Counted from the first letter of the stretch, positions 1 to 7,868 are shown. The stretch: 64,000 bases of DNA from AC-37 sp036389295 (GCA_036389295.1 DASVQB010000003.1:1-64000), one strand, 5' to 3'. Notes: a model not told the origin generated them from the letters alone. Program-made: numbers and translations.

Positions 1-1
1 C

Positions 2-1195
2 GTGGCCGCGATCTCGGCGGCCGACGACGCGATCGGCGACGTGATCGCCGACGCGATCGAGAAGGTCGGCAAGGACGGCGTCGTGAACGTCGAGGAGGGC
101 CAGACGTTCGGCATGGACCTCGAGTTCACCGAGGGCATGCAGTTCGACAAGGGCTACATCTCGCCGTACATGGTCACCGACCAGGACCGCATGGAGGCCG
201 TCCTCGAGGACCCGTACATCCTGATCGCGAACCAGAAGATCGGCTCGGTCCGGGACCTGCTCCCGGTGCTCGAGCAGGTCATCCAGGCCGGCAAGCCGCT
301 GCTGATCATCGCCGAGGACGTCGAGGGCGAGGCCCTCGCGACGCTCGTCGTGAACAAGCTCCGCGGCACGTTCACCGGCGTCTCGGTCAAGGCGCCCGGC
401 TTCGGCGACCGCCGCAAGCGGATGCTCGAGGACATCGCGATCCTGTCGGGCGGCGAGGTCATCACCGAGGAGATGGGCCTCAAGCTCGAGAACACGCAGC
501 TCTCGCAGCTCGGCCGCGCCCGGCGGGTGGTCGTCGCCAAGGACACGACGACGGTCATCGACGGCGCCGGCGACTCGGATGCGATCAAGGGCCGCATCAA
601 CCAGATCAAGAACGAGATCGAGAACACCGACTCGGACTTCGACCGCGAGAAGCTCCAGGAGCGGCTCGCCAAGCTGTCCGGCGGCGTCGCTGTCGTGAAG
701 GTCGGAGCGGCCACCGAGACCGAGATGAAGGAGAAGAAGCACCGCGTCGAGGACGCGCTGCAGGCCACCCGCGCGGCCCTCGAGGAGGGCATCGTGCCGG
801 GCGGCGGCGTGGCGCTGCTCCGCGCGGCGTCCGCGGTCAAGGTCGACTCGCTGTCGGACGGCGACGAGCAGACCGGCGCGCGGATCATCCTCCGTGCGCT
901 CGAGGAGCCGGTCCGCCAGCTCGCCAACAACGCGGGGCTCGAGGGCTCGGTCGTGGTCAACGAGGTGCGGAAGGCCAAGGCCGGCCACGGGCTGAACGCC
1001 GAGACCGGCGAGGTCGAGGACCTCGTGTCCGCGGGCGTGATCGACCCGGCGATGGTCACCCGGTCGGCGCTCGAGAACGCGGCGTCGATCGCCAAGAACA
1101 TCCTGACGACGGAGTGCATCGTCGCCGAGGTGCCCGAGAAGGAGGGCGCCGGCGTCGGCGGCGGGATGCCGGGCGGCATGGACGGCATGATGTAA
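2..1195 (+). CDS. groEL: Chaperonin GroEL (60 kDa), 3' part only
   Basis: This is the C-terminal 397 residues of the cytoplasmic ATP-dependent folding chaperonin that forms the 14-mer ring with GroES. The reading frame is already open at the window edge, so about the first 145 residues of a usual 540-residue GroEL (ATP-binding equatorial part) lie outside; position 2 is only the first complete codon. Visible are the end of the first intermediate segment, the whole apical domain (for example KAPGFGDRRK, AEDVEGEALATLV), the second intermediate segment and the equatorial return with VPGGGVALLRA and DPAMVTRSALENAASIA. It ends in the Gly/Met tail GGMPGGMDGMM that typical GroEL proteins carry. Two strong hairpins follow the stop. 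Identity is certain; whether this is GroEL1 or GroEL2 cannot be fully settled, but the Gly/Met rather than His-rich tail resembles the housekeeping actinobacterial GroEL2. Confidence 0.98.
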   Translation: MAAISAADDAIGDVIADAIEKVGKDGVVNVEEGQTFGMDLEFTEGMQFDKGYISPYMVTDQDRMEAVLEDPYILIANQKIGSVRDLLPVLEQVIQAGKPLLIIAEDVEGEALATLVVNKLRGTFTGVSVKAPGFGDRRKRMLEDIAILSGGEVITEEMGLKLENTQLSQLGRARRVVVAKDTTTVIDGAGDSDAIKGRINQIKNEIENTDSDFDREKLQERLAKLSGGVAVVKVGAATETEMKEKKHRVEDALQATRAALEEGIVPGGGVALLRAASAVKVDSLSDGDEQTGARIILRALEEPVRQLANNAGLEGSVVVNEVRKAKAGHGLNAETGEVEDLVSAGVIDPAMVTRSALENAASIAKNILTTECIVAEVPEKEGAGVGGGMPGGMDGMM

Positions 1196-1224
1196 CGCGG
1201 CTGGAAGCTCGCGGAGTTGATGAC

Positions 1225-1250
1225 GGGGGCTCGGCTTCTGCCGAGTCCCC
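1225..1250. terminator. GC-rich hairpin after groEL
   Basis: An 11-bp stem (1225-1235 with 1240-1250, one G-T pair) encloses the loop TTCT. It lies 30 nt after the groEL stop and in the gap between convergent genes, so it can terminate in either direction. There is no T-tract. Confidence 0.6.
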
Positions 1251-1266
1251 GGCCGTACCAGGGTTC

Positions 1267-1294
1267 GAGAGCCCGCCTCCAACGGCGGGCTCTC
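1267..1294. terminator. Perfect 11-bp hairpin between groEL and the convergent SDR gene
   Basis: GAGAGCCCGCC at 1267-1277 pairs perfectly with GGCGGGCTCTC at 1284-1294 around the loop TCCAAC, followed by GTCGTT on the plus strand. With the hairpin at 1225-1250 it forms a tandem terminator pair between two convergent genes. Confidence 0.7.
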
Positions 1295-1306
1295 GTCGTT
1301 CCGGGC

Positions 1307-2185
1307 TCAGCCGCCTCCGAGCACCGCCCGCATCCGCCGCGGCGATACCCCGAGCGCCTCCGCGTCCGCCGTGCCGCGCGGCGTGGTCATCGGGATCTCC
1401 ATCAGCTCCGCCTCCTCCCACACGGCGAACGCGCCGTGGCCGGTCACCGCCTCGACCGCCCGCAGGCCGCGCCGCACGAGCGGCAGCGGCACGTGCAGGA
1501 GCCGGCGCCGGCGGCGAAGGGCGCCGAGCGTCTCGCGCGCCATGTCGTCGTAGGTCAGCGTGTCGGGGCCGGCCAGCTCGAAGCGGTCGCGGCCGTCGCC
1601 GCGCCCCTCGACCAGGGACATCACGCAGGCGGCCGCGTCGTCGGCCCAGATCGGCTGGTAGCGGGCCTTGCCCGATCCGGAGATCGGCATGGCGGGCAGG
1701 AGAGAGAGGGCCTCGAGCAGGCGGATCCAGGGGTCGCGGGGCGAGTAGACGATCGACGGCGCGAACACGACCGACGGCAGCTCCGAGGCGACCACGGCCT
1801 GCTCCGCGAGCGCCTTGGCCCGGAAGAAGCGGGCGCGCTCGTGGAGGGACGCGCCGAGCGCCGAGAAGAACACGAACCGCTCGACGCCCGTGCGCTCGGC
1901 GGCGCGCAGGAGCCGCAGGGTCGCGACCGCGTTGAGCTCCTCGATCGACGCCCGCGGCTGGTCCCTGATCGACGCCGCCAGGTGGATCACGACCGTCACG
2001 CCGCGCAGGGCGTTCCGGAACGACGCCGGGTCCGCCAGGTCGCCCAGCGCGATCTGGACGCGGACGCGCTCGGGGCCGAGCCCGCGCGGGTCGCGGACGA
2101 GGCAGCGCACCCGGTGGCCCGAGGCGACGAGCCGCTGGAGCAGGGCGGACCCGAGGTTGCCGGTGGCGCCGGTCAGGAGGATCAC
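1307..2185 (-). CDS. NAD(P)-binding SDR-family protein (atypical, NmrA/NDUFA9-like)
   Basis: A 292-residue cytoplasmic Rossmann-fold protein. It begins directly with the dinucleotide-binding motif VILLTGATGNLGSALL (Gly-x-x-Gly-x-x-Gly), followed by GDLADPASF (the conserved Asp region) and HLAASIRDQ. The usual catalytic YxxxK is not evident; FFRAKALAEQAV stands in the corresponding place, as in atypical SDRs that act as sensors, epimerase-like enzymes or complex I NDUFA9-type proteins. The GTG start at 2185 overlaps the stop of the upstream methyltransferase in a GTGA junction, so the two are translationally coupled and probably work on the same small-molecule or quinone/isoprenoid-type substrate. 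The substrate cannot be named from sequence. Confidence 0.85.
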   Translation of the reverse strand: MILLTGATGNLGSALLQRLVASGHRVRCLVRDPRGLGPERVRVQIALGDLADPASFRNALRGVTVVIHLAASIRDQPRASIEELNAVATLRLLRAAERTGVERFVFFSALGASLHERARFFRAKALAEQAVVASELPSVVFAPSIVYSPRDPWIRLLEALSLLPAMPISGSGKARYQPIWADDAAACVMSLVEGRGDGRDRFELAGPDTLTYDDMARETLGALRRRRRLLHVPLPLVRRGLRAVEAVTGHGAFAVWEEAELMEIPMTTPRGTADAEALGVSPRRMRAVLGGG

Positions 2186-3183
2186 GGCGCGGAGGGTAAC
2201 CGGGCGACGACGACGATCCGCCAGGGAGACACCTCGTTGCGGTGCGCGTCGACGCGGTCGAAACCGGCCTCGCGGAGCCAGCCCTCGACCTCCGCCAGCG
2301 AGTAGGTCCGCGCGCCGCTCTCCGCGTAGAAGGCGAGGCCGGTCAGGGCGCCGACCCGGAGGTCCGAGTCGAGCGGCGGGCGGTCGGTGTCGCCCACGAC
2401 CAGGCAGCCGCCGGGCCCGAGCGCGCCGCGGGCGCGGCGGAACAGCTCGAGCACGCGCTCCGGCGGCAGGTGGTGGATCAGGTTGAACGCCGAGACCGCG
2501 TCGAGCCCCTCGCCGAGGTCGTCCTCGAAGACGTCGCCCTCGCGGAACGAGACCCGGTCCGCCATCCCCTCGCCCGCCACGATCTCCCGCCCGACCCGCG
2601 CGCTGCCCGGCAGCTCCAGGACGGTCGCGCGGAGCCCGGGGTGCCGGCGACACATGGCCATCGCGAACGCGCCGTGGCCGCCGGCCACGTCGAGGAGCTC
2701 CCGCGGCTCGCCGGGCACGAGCGCGGCGTTCGCGTCGTGCTCGCCCCGCGAGAGCTCGTACAGCCCGCGGACGTAGGGCTCCCAGAGCGGGTCGTCGGGG
2801 CCGCGGCGGTGCCAGCCCGCCGGCTCGCCGCCGCGGAGCGCCTCGTCGAGGCCGCCCATCGCGTCCCAGTGGTGCCGGCCGAGCCCGCCGGCGAAGGTGG
2901 CGATCGACTCCGGCGAGTCGCGGACCAGCAGCCGGGCGGCGGCCGCCGACGGCCGGACGCGGCCTCCCTCGGCCTCGAGATAGCCGAGCGCGGTCAGCGC
3001 CGCGGCGAGCGCCTCGACGCCGGCCGGGTCGAGCCCGAGCCGCTCCGCGACGGCCGCCGGATCGGCCGCCTCGTCGGCCAGGGACTCGAACAGCCCGGTC
3101 GCGACGCCCGCGATCACCGCCCTGGCGGCGATCGGCGCGACGAAGACGTCGTGGAAGGGGTCGGGCTCGCGGTCGGCCGGCAC
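2182..3183 (-). CDS. SAM-dependent O-methyltransferase (COMT/hydroxyneurosporene type)
   Basis: A 333-residue protein with the two-domain layout of class I O-methyltransferases of the plant COMT and bacterial CrtF/polyketide type. Residues about 8-90 form an N-terminal winged-helix dimerisation domain (AARAVIAGVATGLFESLADE, AAVAERLGLDPAGVEALA). The C-terminal Rossmann domain carries SAM motif I LLDVAGGHGAFA, an acidic ribose-binding region (VLELPG), GDVFEDDL, and the post-motif ALGPGGCLVVGD. It is followed by a coupled SDR gene. The GTG start at 3183 is supported by a TAGGCT -10 hexamer seven bases upstream, meaning a leaderless mRNA. The methyl acceptor is unknown; the dimerisation domain argues for a small hydroxylated aromatic or isoprenoid rather than RNA or protein. 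Confidence 0.88.
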   Translation of the reverse strand: MPADREPDPFHDVFVAPIAARAVIAGVATGLFESLADEAADPAAVAERLGLDPAGVEALAAALTALGYLEAEGGRVRPSAAAARLLVRDSPESIATFAGGLGRHHWDAMGGLDEALRGGEPAGWHRRGPDDPLWEPYVRGLYELSRGEHDANAALVPGEPRELLDVAGGHGAFAMAMCRRHPGLRATVLELPGSARVGREIVAGEGMADRVSFREGDVFEDDLGEGLDAVSAFNLIHHLPPERVLELFRRARGALGPGGCLVVGDTDRPPLDSDLRVGALTGLAFYAESGARTYSLAEVEGWLREAGFDRVDAHRNEVSPWRIVVVARLPSAP

Positions 3184-3190
3184 GGCGCGG

Positions 3191-3196
3191 AGCCTA
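3191..3196 (-). promoter_or_regulatory. -10 hexamer TAGGCT for leaderless methyltransferase gene
   Basis: TAGGCT on the minus strand lies 7 nt before the GTG at 3183, with no Shine-Dalgarno sequence between them. This fits the TANNNT -10 of actinobacterial sigma-A with transcription beginning at the start codon. Confidence 0.5.
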
Positions 3197-3254
3197 CGGC
3201 CGATCGCCCGGCCCCGGCCGGCGCGGGTACCTCGACCCGGGGAGCGCCGATGGT

Positions 3255-3260
3255 TAAGAT
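3255..3260 (+). promoter_or_regulatory. Candidate -10 TAAGAT for ferredoxin gene
   Basis: TAAGAT lies in the 138-nt gap before the ferredoxin start at 3321, giving a leader of about 55 nt. No good -35 TTGACA is seen. Confidence 0.35.
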
Positions 3261-3320
3261 GCCGTCTCCGCGTCGCCCCGGCGCGCCCGAAACCGACTCT
3301 AGGAGCCGACCAGAGACCAC

Positions 3321-3590
3321 ATGGCCTACGTCATCGCAGAGCCCTGCATCGACACGAAGGACAACTCCTGCGTCGAGGTCTGTCCGGTGGACTGCATCCA
3401 CCCGACGCCGGACGAGCCGGACTACGACTCGGTCACCCAGCTCTACATCGACCCCGACGAGTGCATCGACTGCGACGCCTGCGTGGAGGCTTGCCCGGTC
3501 GACGCGTGCTTCGCCGAGGACCAGCTGCCCGACGAGTGGCAGCGGTTCATCGAGCTGAACGCCGCCTACTACAAGTCGAAGGCCTCGTAG
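3321..3590 (+). CDS. fdxA: Seven-iron ferredoxin [3Fe-4S][4Fe-4S]
   Basis: An 89-residue soluble electron carrier. Cys9, Cys17 and Cys58 are placed to bind the [3Fe-4S] cluster, and Cys21, Cys48, Cys51 and Cys54 the [4Fe-4S] cluster, exactly the C-x7-C-x3-C-P ... C-x2-C-x2-C-x3-C-P spacing of the Mycobacterium FdxA/Thermus ferredoxin family. The C-terminal helix (PDEWQRFIELNAAYYKSKA) is also typical of that family. The gene stands alone, with the oppositely oriented methyltransferase upstream and a convergent Mrp gene downstream. Electron partners such as cytochromes P450 or ferredoxin-dependent oxidoreductases are not in this window. Confidence 0.95.
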   Translation: MAYVIAEPCIDTKDNSCVEVCPVDCIHPTPDEPDYDSVTQLYIDPDECIDCDACVEACPVDACFAEDQLPDEWQRFIELNAAYYKSKAS

Positions 3591-3611
3591 GCCGGGGCCG
3601 GCCGGGGCCGG

Positions 3612-4766
3612 CTAAGGAGCCATCGGCAGCGGCGTGCCCGTGACGGGCGCGCTCGCCGGCGGGACGTCGCCGTTCGGCTGCTGGAGCACCGGCAGCTCCT
3701 GGGGCGTCGCCGCCACCAGGCCGCGGGCGGCGTGGAAGATCGCCTGGGCGGCCGGCGCGTCCGGGTCGGTGAGGACCAGCGGACGGCCCTCGTCGGCCCC
3801 GACGCGGAGCTCCTCCTGGAGCGGCACCTTGCCGAGCAGCGGCACGTCGAGCTCGTCGGCCAGGACCTGCCCGCCGCCCTCTCCGAAGATCGCGATCCGC
3901 TCGCCCCCGGGGGCGGTGAACGGCGACATGTTCTCGACCACCCCGGCGATCCGGAGGTCGAACCGGAGAGCGGTCTCGGCCGCGCGCTTCGCCACGTTCT
4001 GGGCCGCCGGCTGCGGGGTGGTGACGATCACGAAGCGGGCCTGGGGGAGCAGCTGGGCGAGCGTCATCGAGACGTCGCCGGTGCCGGGCGGGAGGTCGAT
4101 CAGCAGGTAGTCGAGCTCGCCCCACTCCACGTCCTCGAGGAACTGGCGGATCGCCTTGTGGAGCATCGGGCCGCGCCATACGATCGCCTGGTCCTGGCGC
4201 TCCAGGAAGAACTCGATCGAGATCGCCTGGACGCCGCCGGCCCCCTGGAGGGGGACGATCTTGCGCCGCTCGTTGACCCGCGGCTTGCCGTGCACCCCGA
4301 GCATGCGGGGGATCGAGTAGCCCCAGACGTCGGCGTCCATGGCCGCGGCCGGGCGCCCCTCGGCGGCCAGTGCGGCGGCGAGGTTCGCGGTGATCGTCGA
4401 CTTGCCGACGCCGCCCTTCCCGGAGCCGACGCAGACGACGTTCTTGACCTGGGCGAGCGCCCCGCTCGGCAGCCCGCCCTGGCGGCCGAGCCGCTGCTGG
4501 AGGCCCTGCTTCTCCTGGGCGCTGAGGACGTCGAAGCCCACCTCGACCTGGGCCACGCCGTCGAGCCGGCCGACCGCCTCGGCGACCGCCTTCTGGAAGT
4601 GCGAGCGCACCGGGCAGCCGGGCGTTGTGAGCGATACCACGACCTCGACCCTGCCCGGGACGGGCTGCTCGATCGAGCGCACCATCCCGAGGTCGACGAT
4701 GCTCTTGCGAAGCTCGGGGTCGATGACCGTGCGGAGCGCCTCGCGGATCTGGTTCTCGGCCGGCAT
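3612..4766 (-). CDS. apbC: Mrp/ApbC-type P-loop ATPase, Fe-S cluster carrier
   Basis: A 384-residue cytoplasmic protein that loads and transfers Fe-S clusters. Residues about 3-80 are a MIP18/DUF59 domain (VIDPELRKSIVDLGMVRSIE, LTTPGCPVRSHF). The ParA/Mrp NTPase follows, with the deviant Walker A GSGKGGVGKST at 114-124, MDADVWGYSIPRML and LLIDLPPGTGD. The usual CxxC near the C-terminus of many Mrp proteins is not present; the sequence there reads PLLGKVPLQEELR, as in a subset of actinobacterial Mrp. Start choice: ATG at 4766 is preceded by AGGAG and corresponds to the beginning of the DUF59 domain; upstream in-frame sequence is Arg/Gly-rich and not family-like. Its neighbour is a ferredoxin, which is a plausible client. 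Confidence 0.93.
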   Translation of the reverse strand: MPAENQIREALRTVIDPELRKSIVDLGMVRSIEQPVPGRVEVVVSLTTPGCPVRSHFQKAVAEAVGRLDGVAQVEVGFDVLSAQEKQGLQQRLGRQGGLPSGALAQVKNVVCVGSGKGGVGKSTITANLAAALAAEGRPAAAMDADVWGYSIPRMLGVHGKPRVNERRKIVPLQGAGGVQAISIEFFLERQDQAIVWRGPMLHKAIRQFLEDVEWGELDYLLIDLPPGTGDVSMTLAQLLPQARFVIVTTPQPAAQNVAKRAAETALRFDLRIAGVVENMSPFTAPGGERIAIFGEGGGQVLADELDVPLLGKVPLQEELRVGADEGRPLVLTDPDAPAAQAIFHAARGLVAATPQELPVLQQPNGDVPPASAPVTGTPLPMAP

Positions 4767-4850
4767 GCGGCTCCTGACCTTATCGGCCCGGCCTCGCGCG
4801 TCGCCGCGGCTCCGCCCCCGGGTCGCTCCTGCCGGCCCGCGGCCGTCCAC

Positions 4851-4889
4851 CAAAAGGAAGCCGGCGGGGCCACGAGGGCCCCGCCGGCT
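4851..4889 (-). terminator. Rho-independent terminator of the basic repeat-protein gene
   Basis: A perfect 13-bp stem (4859-4871 with 4877-4889, five-base loop) is followed on the minus strand by CTTCCTTTTGG, a genuine T-rich tail. It lies 92 nt after the stop of the gene at 4981 and before the Mrp gene, so the two are separate transcription units. Confidence 0.85.
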
Positions 4890-4980
4890 CGAGGGAGGAG
4901 AGATACTGCACTACCGGCGGTTGAGCGCCGATAGCTCTACCCCGCGCGTCCGCTCTCCACGGCGCGGGGGCCGAAGGGTG

Positions 4981-5730
4981 CTACGAGAGCGGCGCCAGCT
5001 CCTCCACGCCGCTCTGGAAGCGGTCGATCCCGCGGCTGAACTCGCGGGTCGCGCCGCGGACCTGGGACTCCACGTTGCGACGGTTCCGCTTCACGGTGCG
5101 CTCCACGTTCCGGCGGTTCCGGGTGACGGTCCGCTGGACCTGGTTGCGCCGCTGGCGCAGCGTGCGCTCGACCTGCGTCCGGGTGCGCTTGACCTGGCGC
5201 TGGACCCGGTTGCGCGCGGTCTCGCCGCGACGCTCGTACTTGCGCAGGTTGGTCGCGACGCGGCGCTGGAGCCGCTCGACCTCGCGCTCGAAGCTGTCGC
5301 GGCCGCGCGTGTACGGGCGGACGGTTCCGACGACGGTCTCGAGCACGTTGTCCCGCGCGACGAGCGCGGCGCCGACCGGGATCAGCACGGTGCGCTGGGC
5401 CTGCTGCGCGACGGCCTGGATGCCGGTCGCCTCGGCCTTCGCCCGCTGGCCGGCGGCACGGGTCGCGGCGCGCGCGGTGGTGCGTGCGGACGACCGGGTG
5501 CGCGCGGCGGTGCGGTTCGCGGCGTTGCGCTGCCGCGTCGCGGCGGCGCGCTTGGCGCTCGCGCTGCGCTGCGTGCTGGTGCGCTTGGCGGTGGTACGAC
5601 GGGTCGTCGTGCCACGGGCGCTCGTACGGCGGTTGGTGCCGCTCGTGCGCCGGGTGGTGCCGCTCGTACGGCGGTTCGTGCCGCTCGTACGTCGGGTGGT
5701 GCTCCTCTGGGTGGTGCGCTGGTCAGCCAT
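4981..5730 (-). CDS. Highly basic, repeat-rich histone H1-like protein with a helical core
   Basis: A 249-residue protein extremely rich in Arg, Thr and Ala. Residues 1-60 contain a tandem seven-residue repeat (TSGTNRR, TSGTTRR, TSGTNRR) in a disordered Arg/Thr/Ser tail. Residues 60-100 are an Ala/Arg region like the C-terminal tails of bacterial H1/HU fusions. Residues 100-140 are a hydrophobic helix-forming segment (AVAQQAQRTVLIPVGAALVA) resembling phasin or heparin-binding-haemagglutinin helices. Residues 145-225 are a long amphipathic helix with near-11-residue periodicity (RNRRNVERTVK). No enzyme motif is seen. Binding to DNA, RNA or a granule surface is an inference from charge. The start ATG at 5730 was chosen because the tail begins there and the upstream stretch is AT-rich promoter DNA. 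A T-tailed terminator follows. Confidence 0.8.
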   Translation of the reverse strand: MADQRTTQRSTTRRTSGTNRRTSGTTRRTSGTNRRTSARGTTTRRTTAKRTSTQRSASAKRAAATRQRNAANRTAARTRSSARTTARAATRAAGQRAKAEATGIQAVAQQAQRTVLIPVGAALVARDNVLETVVGTVRPYTRGRDSFEREVERLQRRVATNLRKYERRGETARNRVQRQVKRTRTQVERTLRQRRNQVQRTVTRNRRNVERTVKRNRRNVESQVRGATREFSRGIDRFQSGVEELAPLS

Positions 5731-5818
5731 GGTGGGGCCTCGCCTCCTCGCCTCTCGGCCTGACGAGTCGCTCGCTCTCGCGGCTGCCTCGTCGTCGGCC
5801 CTGTAGGGCGAATCTAAC

Positions 5819-5866
5819 ATTATTAGTTCTAACGACAGTAGTACTGTACCGCGAACAGGCGTTCGC
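5819..5866 (-). promoter_or_regulatory. AT-rich promoter with LexA/SOS-box-like palindrome
   Basis: Upstream of the basic-protein gene, 5851-5866 reads GCGAACAGGCGTTCGC, a perfect palindrome of six-base arms matching the Gram-positive/actinobacterial LexA box CGAAC-N4-GTTCG. About 25 nt downstream in the direction of the gene is TAATAAT (5825-5819), a -10-like hexamer in an unusually AT-rich patch. A repressor at the palindrome would sit near the -35 region. Confidence 0.5.
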
Positions 5867-5928
5867 AAACACCCTCGCGAGTGTGAGGTGCGGCACTGAG
5901 GGTCGACGCGCCCCTCAGGGGGCGGGGG

Positions 5929-6666
5929 CTAGCGCTCTACGACCGCGGGGAGCCGGTGCTCGCGCACGACGAACCGCATCGCGGGCCCGGTGACCGCGCG
6001 GCGCTGCCGGGGGCCGGTCGAGGCCGAGCAGCCGTAGCGCAGCCAGTCGTCGGTGCCGCGCCAGAACTCGCCCGGCGAGATCGCGTGGATCATCGGCGAG
6101 TTCTCGCAGCCGAAGACGTGCGTGTCGCGGGTCGGGTTCGCGAAGTGGCCGAGCTCGTGCAGGATCGTCGACTCGAGGTCGAACTCGGCGGCCGAGGGGT
6201 AGGCCGGGCCCGGCTGCCACGGGACCTCGGTGTTGAACTGGACGTCCTTCTCGATCACCTCGTCGCCGACCTTCACGTACGTGCGGACGACGCGGCAGGT
6301 GCGGCGCCCGCGGGAGCGCTGGCAGCGCTTGGTCTTCTTGACGCGGTAGCGCGGGCGGCTCCAGACGCTGGTCACGCCGAGGGCGTCGGCATCGGTGGCG
6401 CTCGAGAAGCCGAACGCCTGGATGCCGTCGCGCACGCCGGGCGGGGTGCCCGTGAGACCGGCGACGCGGAGGTGCCAGCGGGCGGCGGAGACGGTCGCGA
6501 GCTCCTCCAGGCGCTCGGGCGTGACGTTCGACGGCCGGGCGTCCTCGGCGTTCACGTAGAGGGAGCTCGACTCCGCGCGCGCGAGCGGCGGGCCGGCGAC
6601 GGCGGCCAGGGCGAGGGCGACGGCGGCGATGGCGGCGATCGGCCAGGGGCGAGCCCGGAGGTCCAC
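5929..6666 (-). CDS. Exported metzincin-like zinc metalloprotease (putative)
   Basis: A 245-residue protein with a clear Sec signal peptide (residues 1-31, PIAAIAAVALALAAVAGPPLARA). The zinc site is HELGH at 170-174, with Glu171 as catalytic base and His183 a likely third ligand; SPMIHAIS (around Met192) resembles the Met-turn of matrixins and other metzincins. The spacing HELGHFANPTRDTH does not match the strict HExxHxxGxxH consensus, so it is a divergent member. Paired Cys (115, 124 and 187, 213) suggest disulfides outside the cell. The GTG at 6666 begins the signal peptide; no strong Shine-Dalgarno sequence is present. A second, unrelated zincin gene lies directly upstream. Substrate unknown. 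Confidence 0.72.
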   Translation of the reverse strand: MDLRARPWPIAAIAAVALALAAVAGPPLARAESSSLYVNAEDARPSNVTPERLEELATVSAARWHLRVAGLTGTPPGVRDGIQAFGFSSATDADALGVTSVWSRPRYRVKKTKRCQRSRGRRTCRVVRTYVKVGDEVIEKDVQFNTEVPWQPGPAYPSAAEFDLESTILHELGHFANPTRDTHVFGCENSPMIHAISPGEFWRGTDDWLRYGCSASTGPRQRRAVTGPAMRFVVREHRLPAVVER

Positions 6667-6779
6667 GGGATCGAGTTCGGCTCCGCGGGCCGATTCCTGA
6701 AGGGGCCTGGACGAGTGTTCCCTAGGACCCTGGACGGCGCGGCGGCCTGGTGGGTGGCGGGCCTTCGGGGGGCGGCGCG

Positions 6780-7832
6780 TCAGGCCGCGGCCGGCTCGGC
6801 GGCCCGCATGCGGGCGAGCCACACGGTCGGCTCCCGCAGCTCGCGGGTCGTCGGCAGCGCGTCCGGCGAGTCCCAGACGCGGTTCAGCGCCTCGATCCCG
6901 CCGTCCGCCACGACGGCGTCGCAGAACGCCTTCCCCTCCTCGTACTGGCGCATCTTGAGGTCGAGGCCGAGGAGCCGCTGGAGGATCCGCTCGGGCGCCG
7001 AGCGGCTTCGGCGCCGGCGCTCCATCGCGCTCCGCAGCCCGGCATAGGCGGGGAGGACGCGCTCGCCGACGGCGTCCATCACGTGCTCGGAGTAGCCCTC
7101 GATCACGGACATCGCCGGCTGGATCCGGCTCATCAGCCGCCGCTGCTCGCCGGTCTGGACGAGGGCCACGAGGCCGCCCTCGCGGAACGCCTCGACGAGC
7201 TTCTGCGGGTCGGGCCACGACGGCAGCCCGCCGGCCGCGCCGCGCTCGATGCGGACCTCGACGGTCTTCATGTAGTCGCGCATCAGCTCGGAGAGGTGGT
7301 CGCGGAGCCACGGCACGCCCGAGAACTGGAGGACGTGGGTCAGCTCGTGGAGGACGATCCAGCGGAGGAAGCTGTCGCGGTCGACGCCAAGCTCGCGGAC
7401 GGCCTTCGACAGGTTGGGGCCGACGAACAGGAGCCGCGGGGAGGCGTCGGCCTCGAGCAGCGAGACGTCGTACTGGCCGAGGACGCGGGTCGACATGTAG
7501 CCGATGACGAGGCCCGACTCGGCCGCGAGCGTGGCGCCTGTGACGGTCCGGAGCGCGCCGGCGAGCGGCCCGGCCAGCTCGAGGCGCTTGCCGAGGCGGT
7601 CGGCCACGGGCTCGAGCATCTTCGCGAGCGAGTCGAGGTTCGCCTCCGCCCACTCGGCGCGGCTGACCGTCTCCGGGCCCGGGATCGGGCCGGCGGGGGA
7701 GAGGGCGGTGTAGTCGCGCAGGTGGCCCTCGGTCTCGGCGACGAGCGCGGGGAAGTCCGCCTCGACCGCCGGCGGCCCGCCCCCGCCCGCGGCGAAGCGG
7801 GCGATCTGGCGGGCGAGGGACCAGTCGACCAT
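6780..7832 (-). CDS. Zinc-dependent metalloprotease, TIGR03624/DUF2342 family
   Basis: A 350-residue protein of the family called coenzyme F420 biosynthesis-associated zincin (Zincin_2). It starts with the family's MVDWSLARQIARF and carries the signature VLHELTHVLQFSGVPWLRDHL at 160-180, with His162, Glu163 and His166 as the HExxH zinc and catalytic residues. The family is typical of Actinomycetota and was named from genome linkage to F420 genes; no F420 gene is seen here, so the name should not be read as function. There is no signal peptide. It lies back to back with the DUF1360 gene (36 nt between starts). Substrate and localisation are unknown; the length fits the family. Confidence 0.9.
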   Translation of the reverse strand: MVDWSLARQIARFAAGGGGPPAVEADFPALVAETEGHLRDYTALSPAGPIPGPETVSRAEWAEANLDSLAKMLEPVADRLGKRLELAGPLAGALRTVTGATLAAESGLVIGYMSTRVLGQYDVSLLEADASPRLLFVGPNLSKAVRELGVDRDSFLRWIVLHELTHVLQFSGVPWLRDHLSELMRDYMKTVEVRIERGAAGGLPSWPDPQKLVEAFREGGLVALVQTGEQRRLMSRIQPAMSVIEGYSEHVMDAVGERVLPAYAGLRSAMERRRRSRSAPERILQRLLGLDLKMRQYEEGKAFCDAVVADGGIEALNRVWDSPDALPTTRELREPTVWLARMRAAEPAAA

Positions 7833-7868
7833 GGCTGCGTACAAGCTACCGGGGCCGGGTAAGCCGCT

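Noticed and set aside
3252..3265. The 14-mer GGTTAAGATGCCGT resembles 62071-62084 (13 of 14 identical), both upstream of single genes.
   Set aside because: A 13/14 match between two sites is expected many times by chance in 64 kb, and both are explained by a shared -10-like TAAGNT.
6780..7832. Taking the TIGR03624 zincin as evidence for an F420 biosynthesis cluster.
   Set aside because: None of the F420 synthesis genes (fbiA-D, cofC-H) is present in the window.
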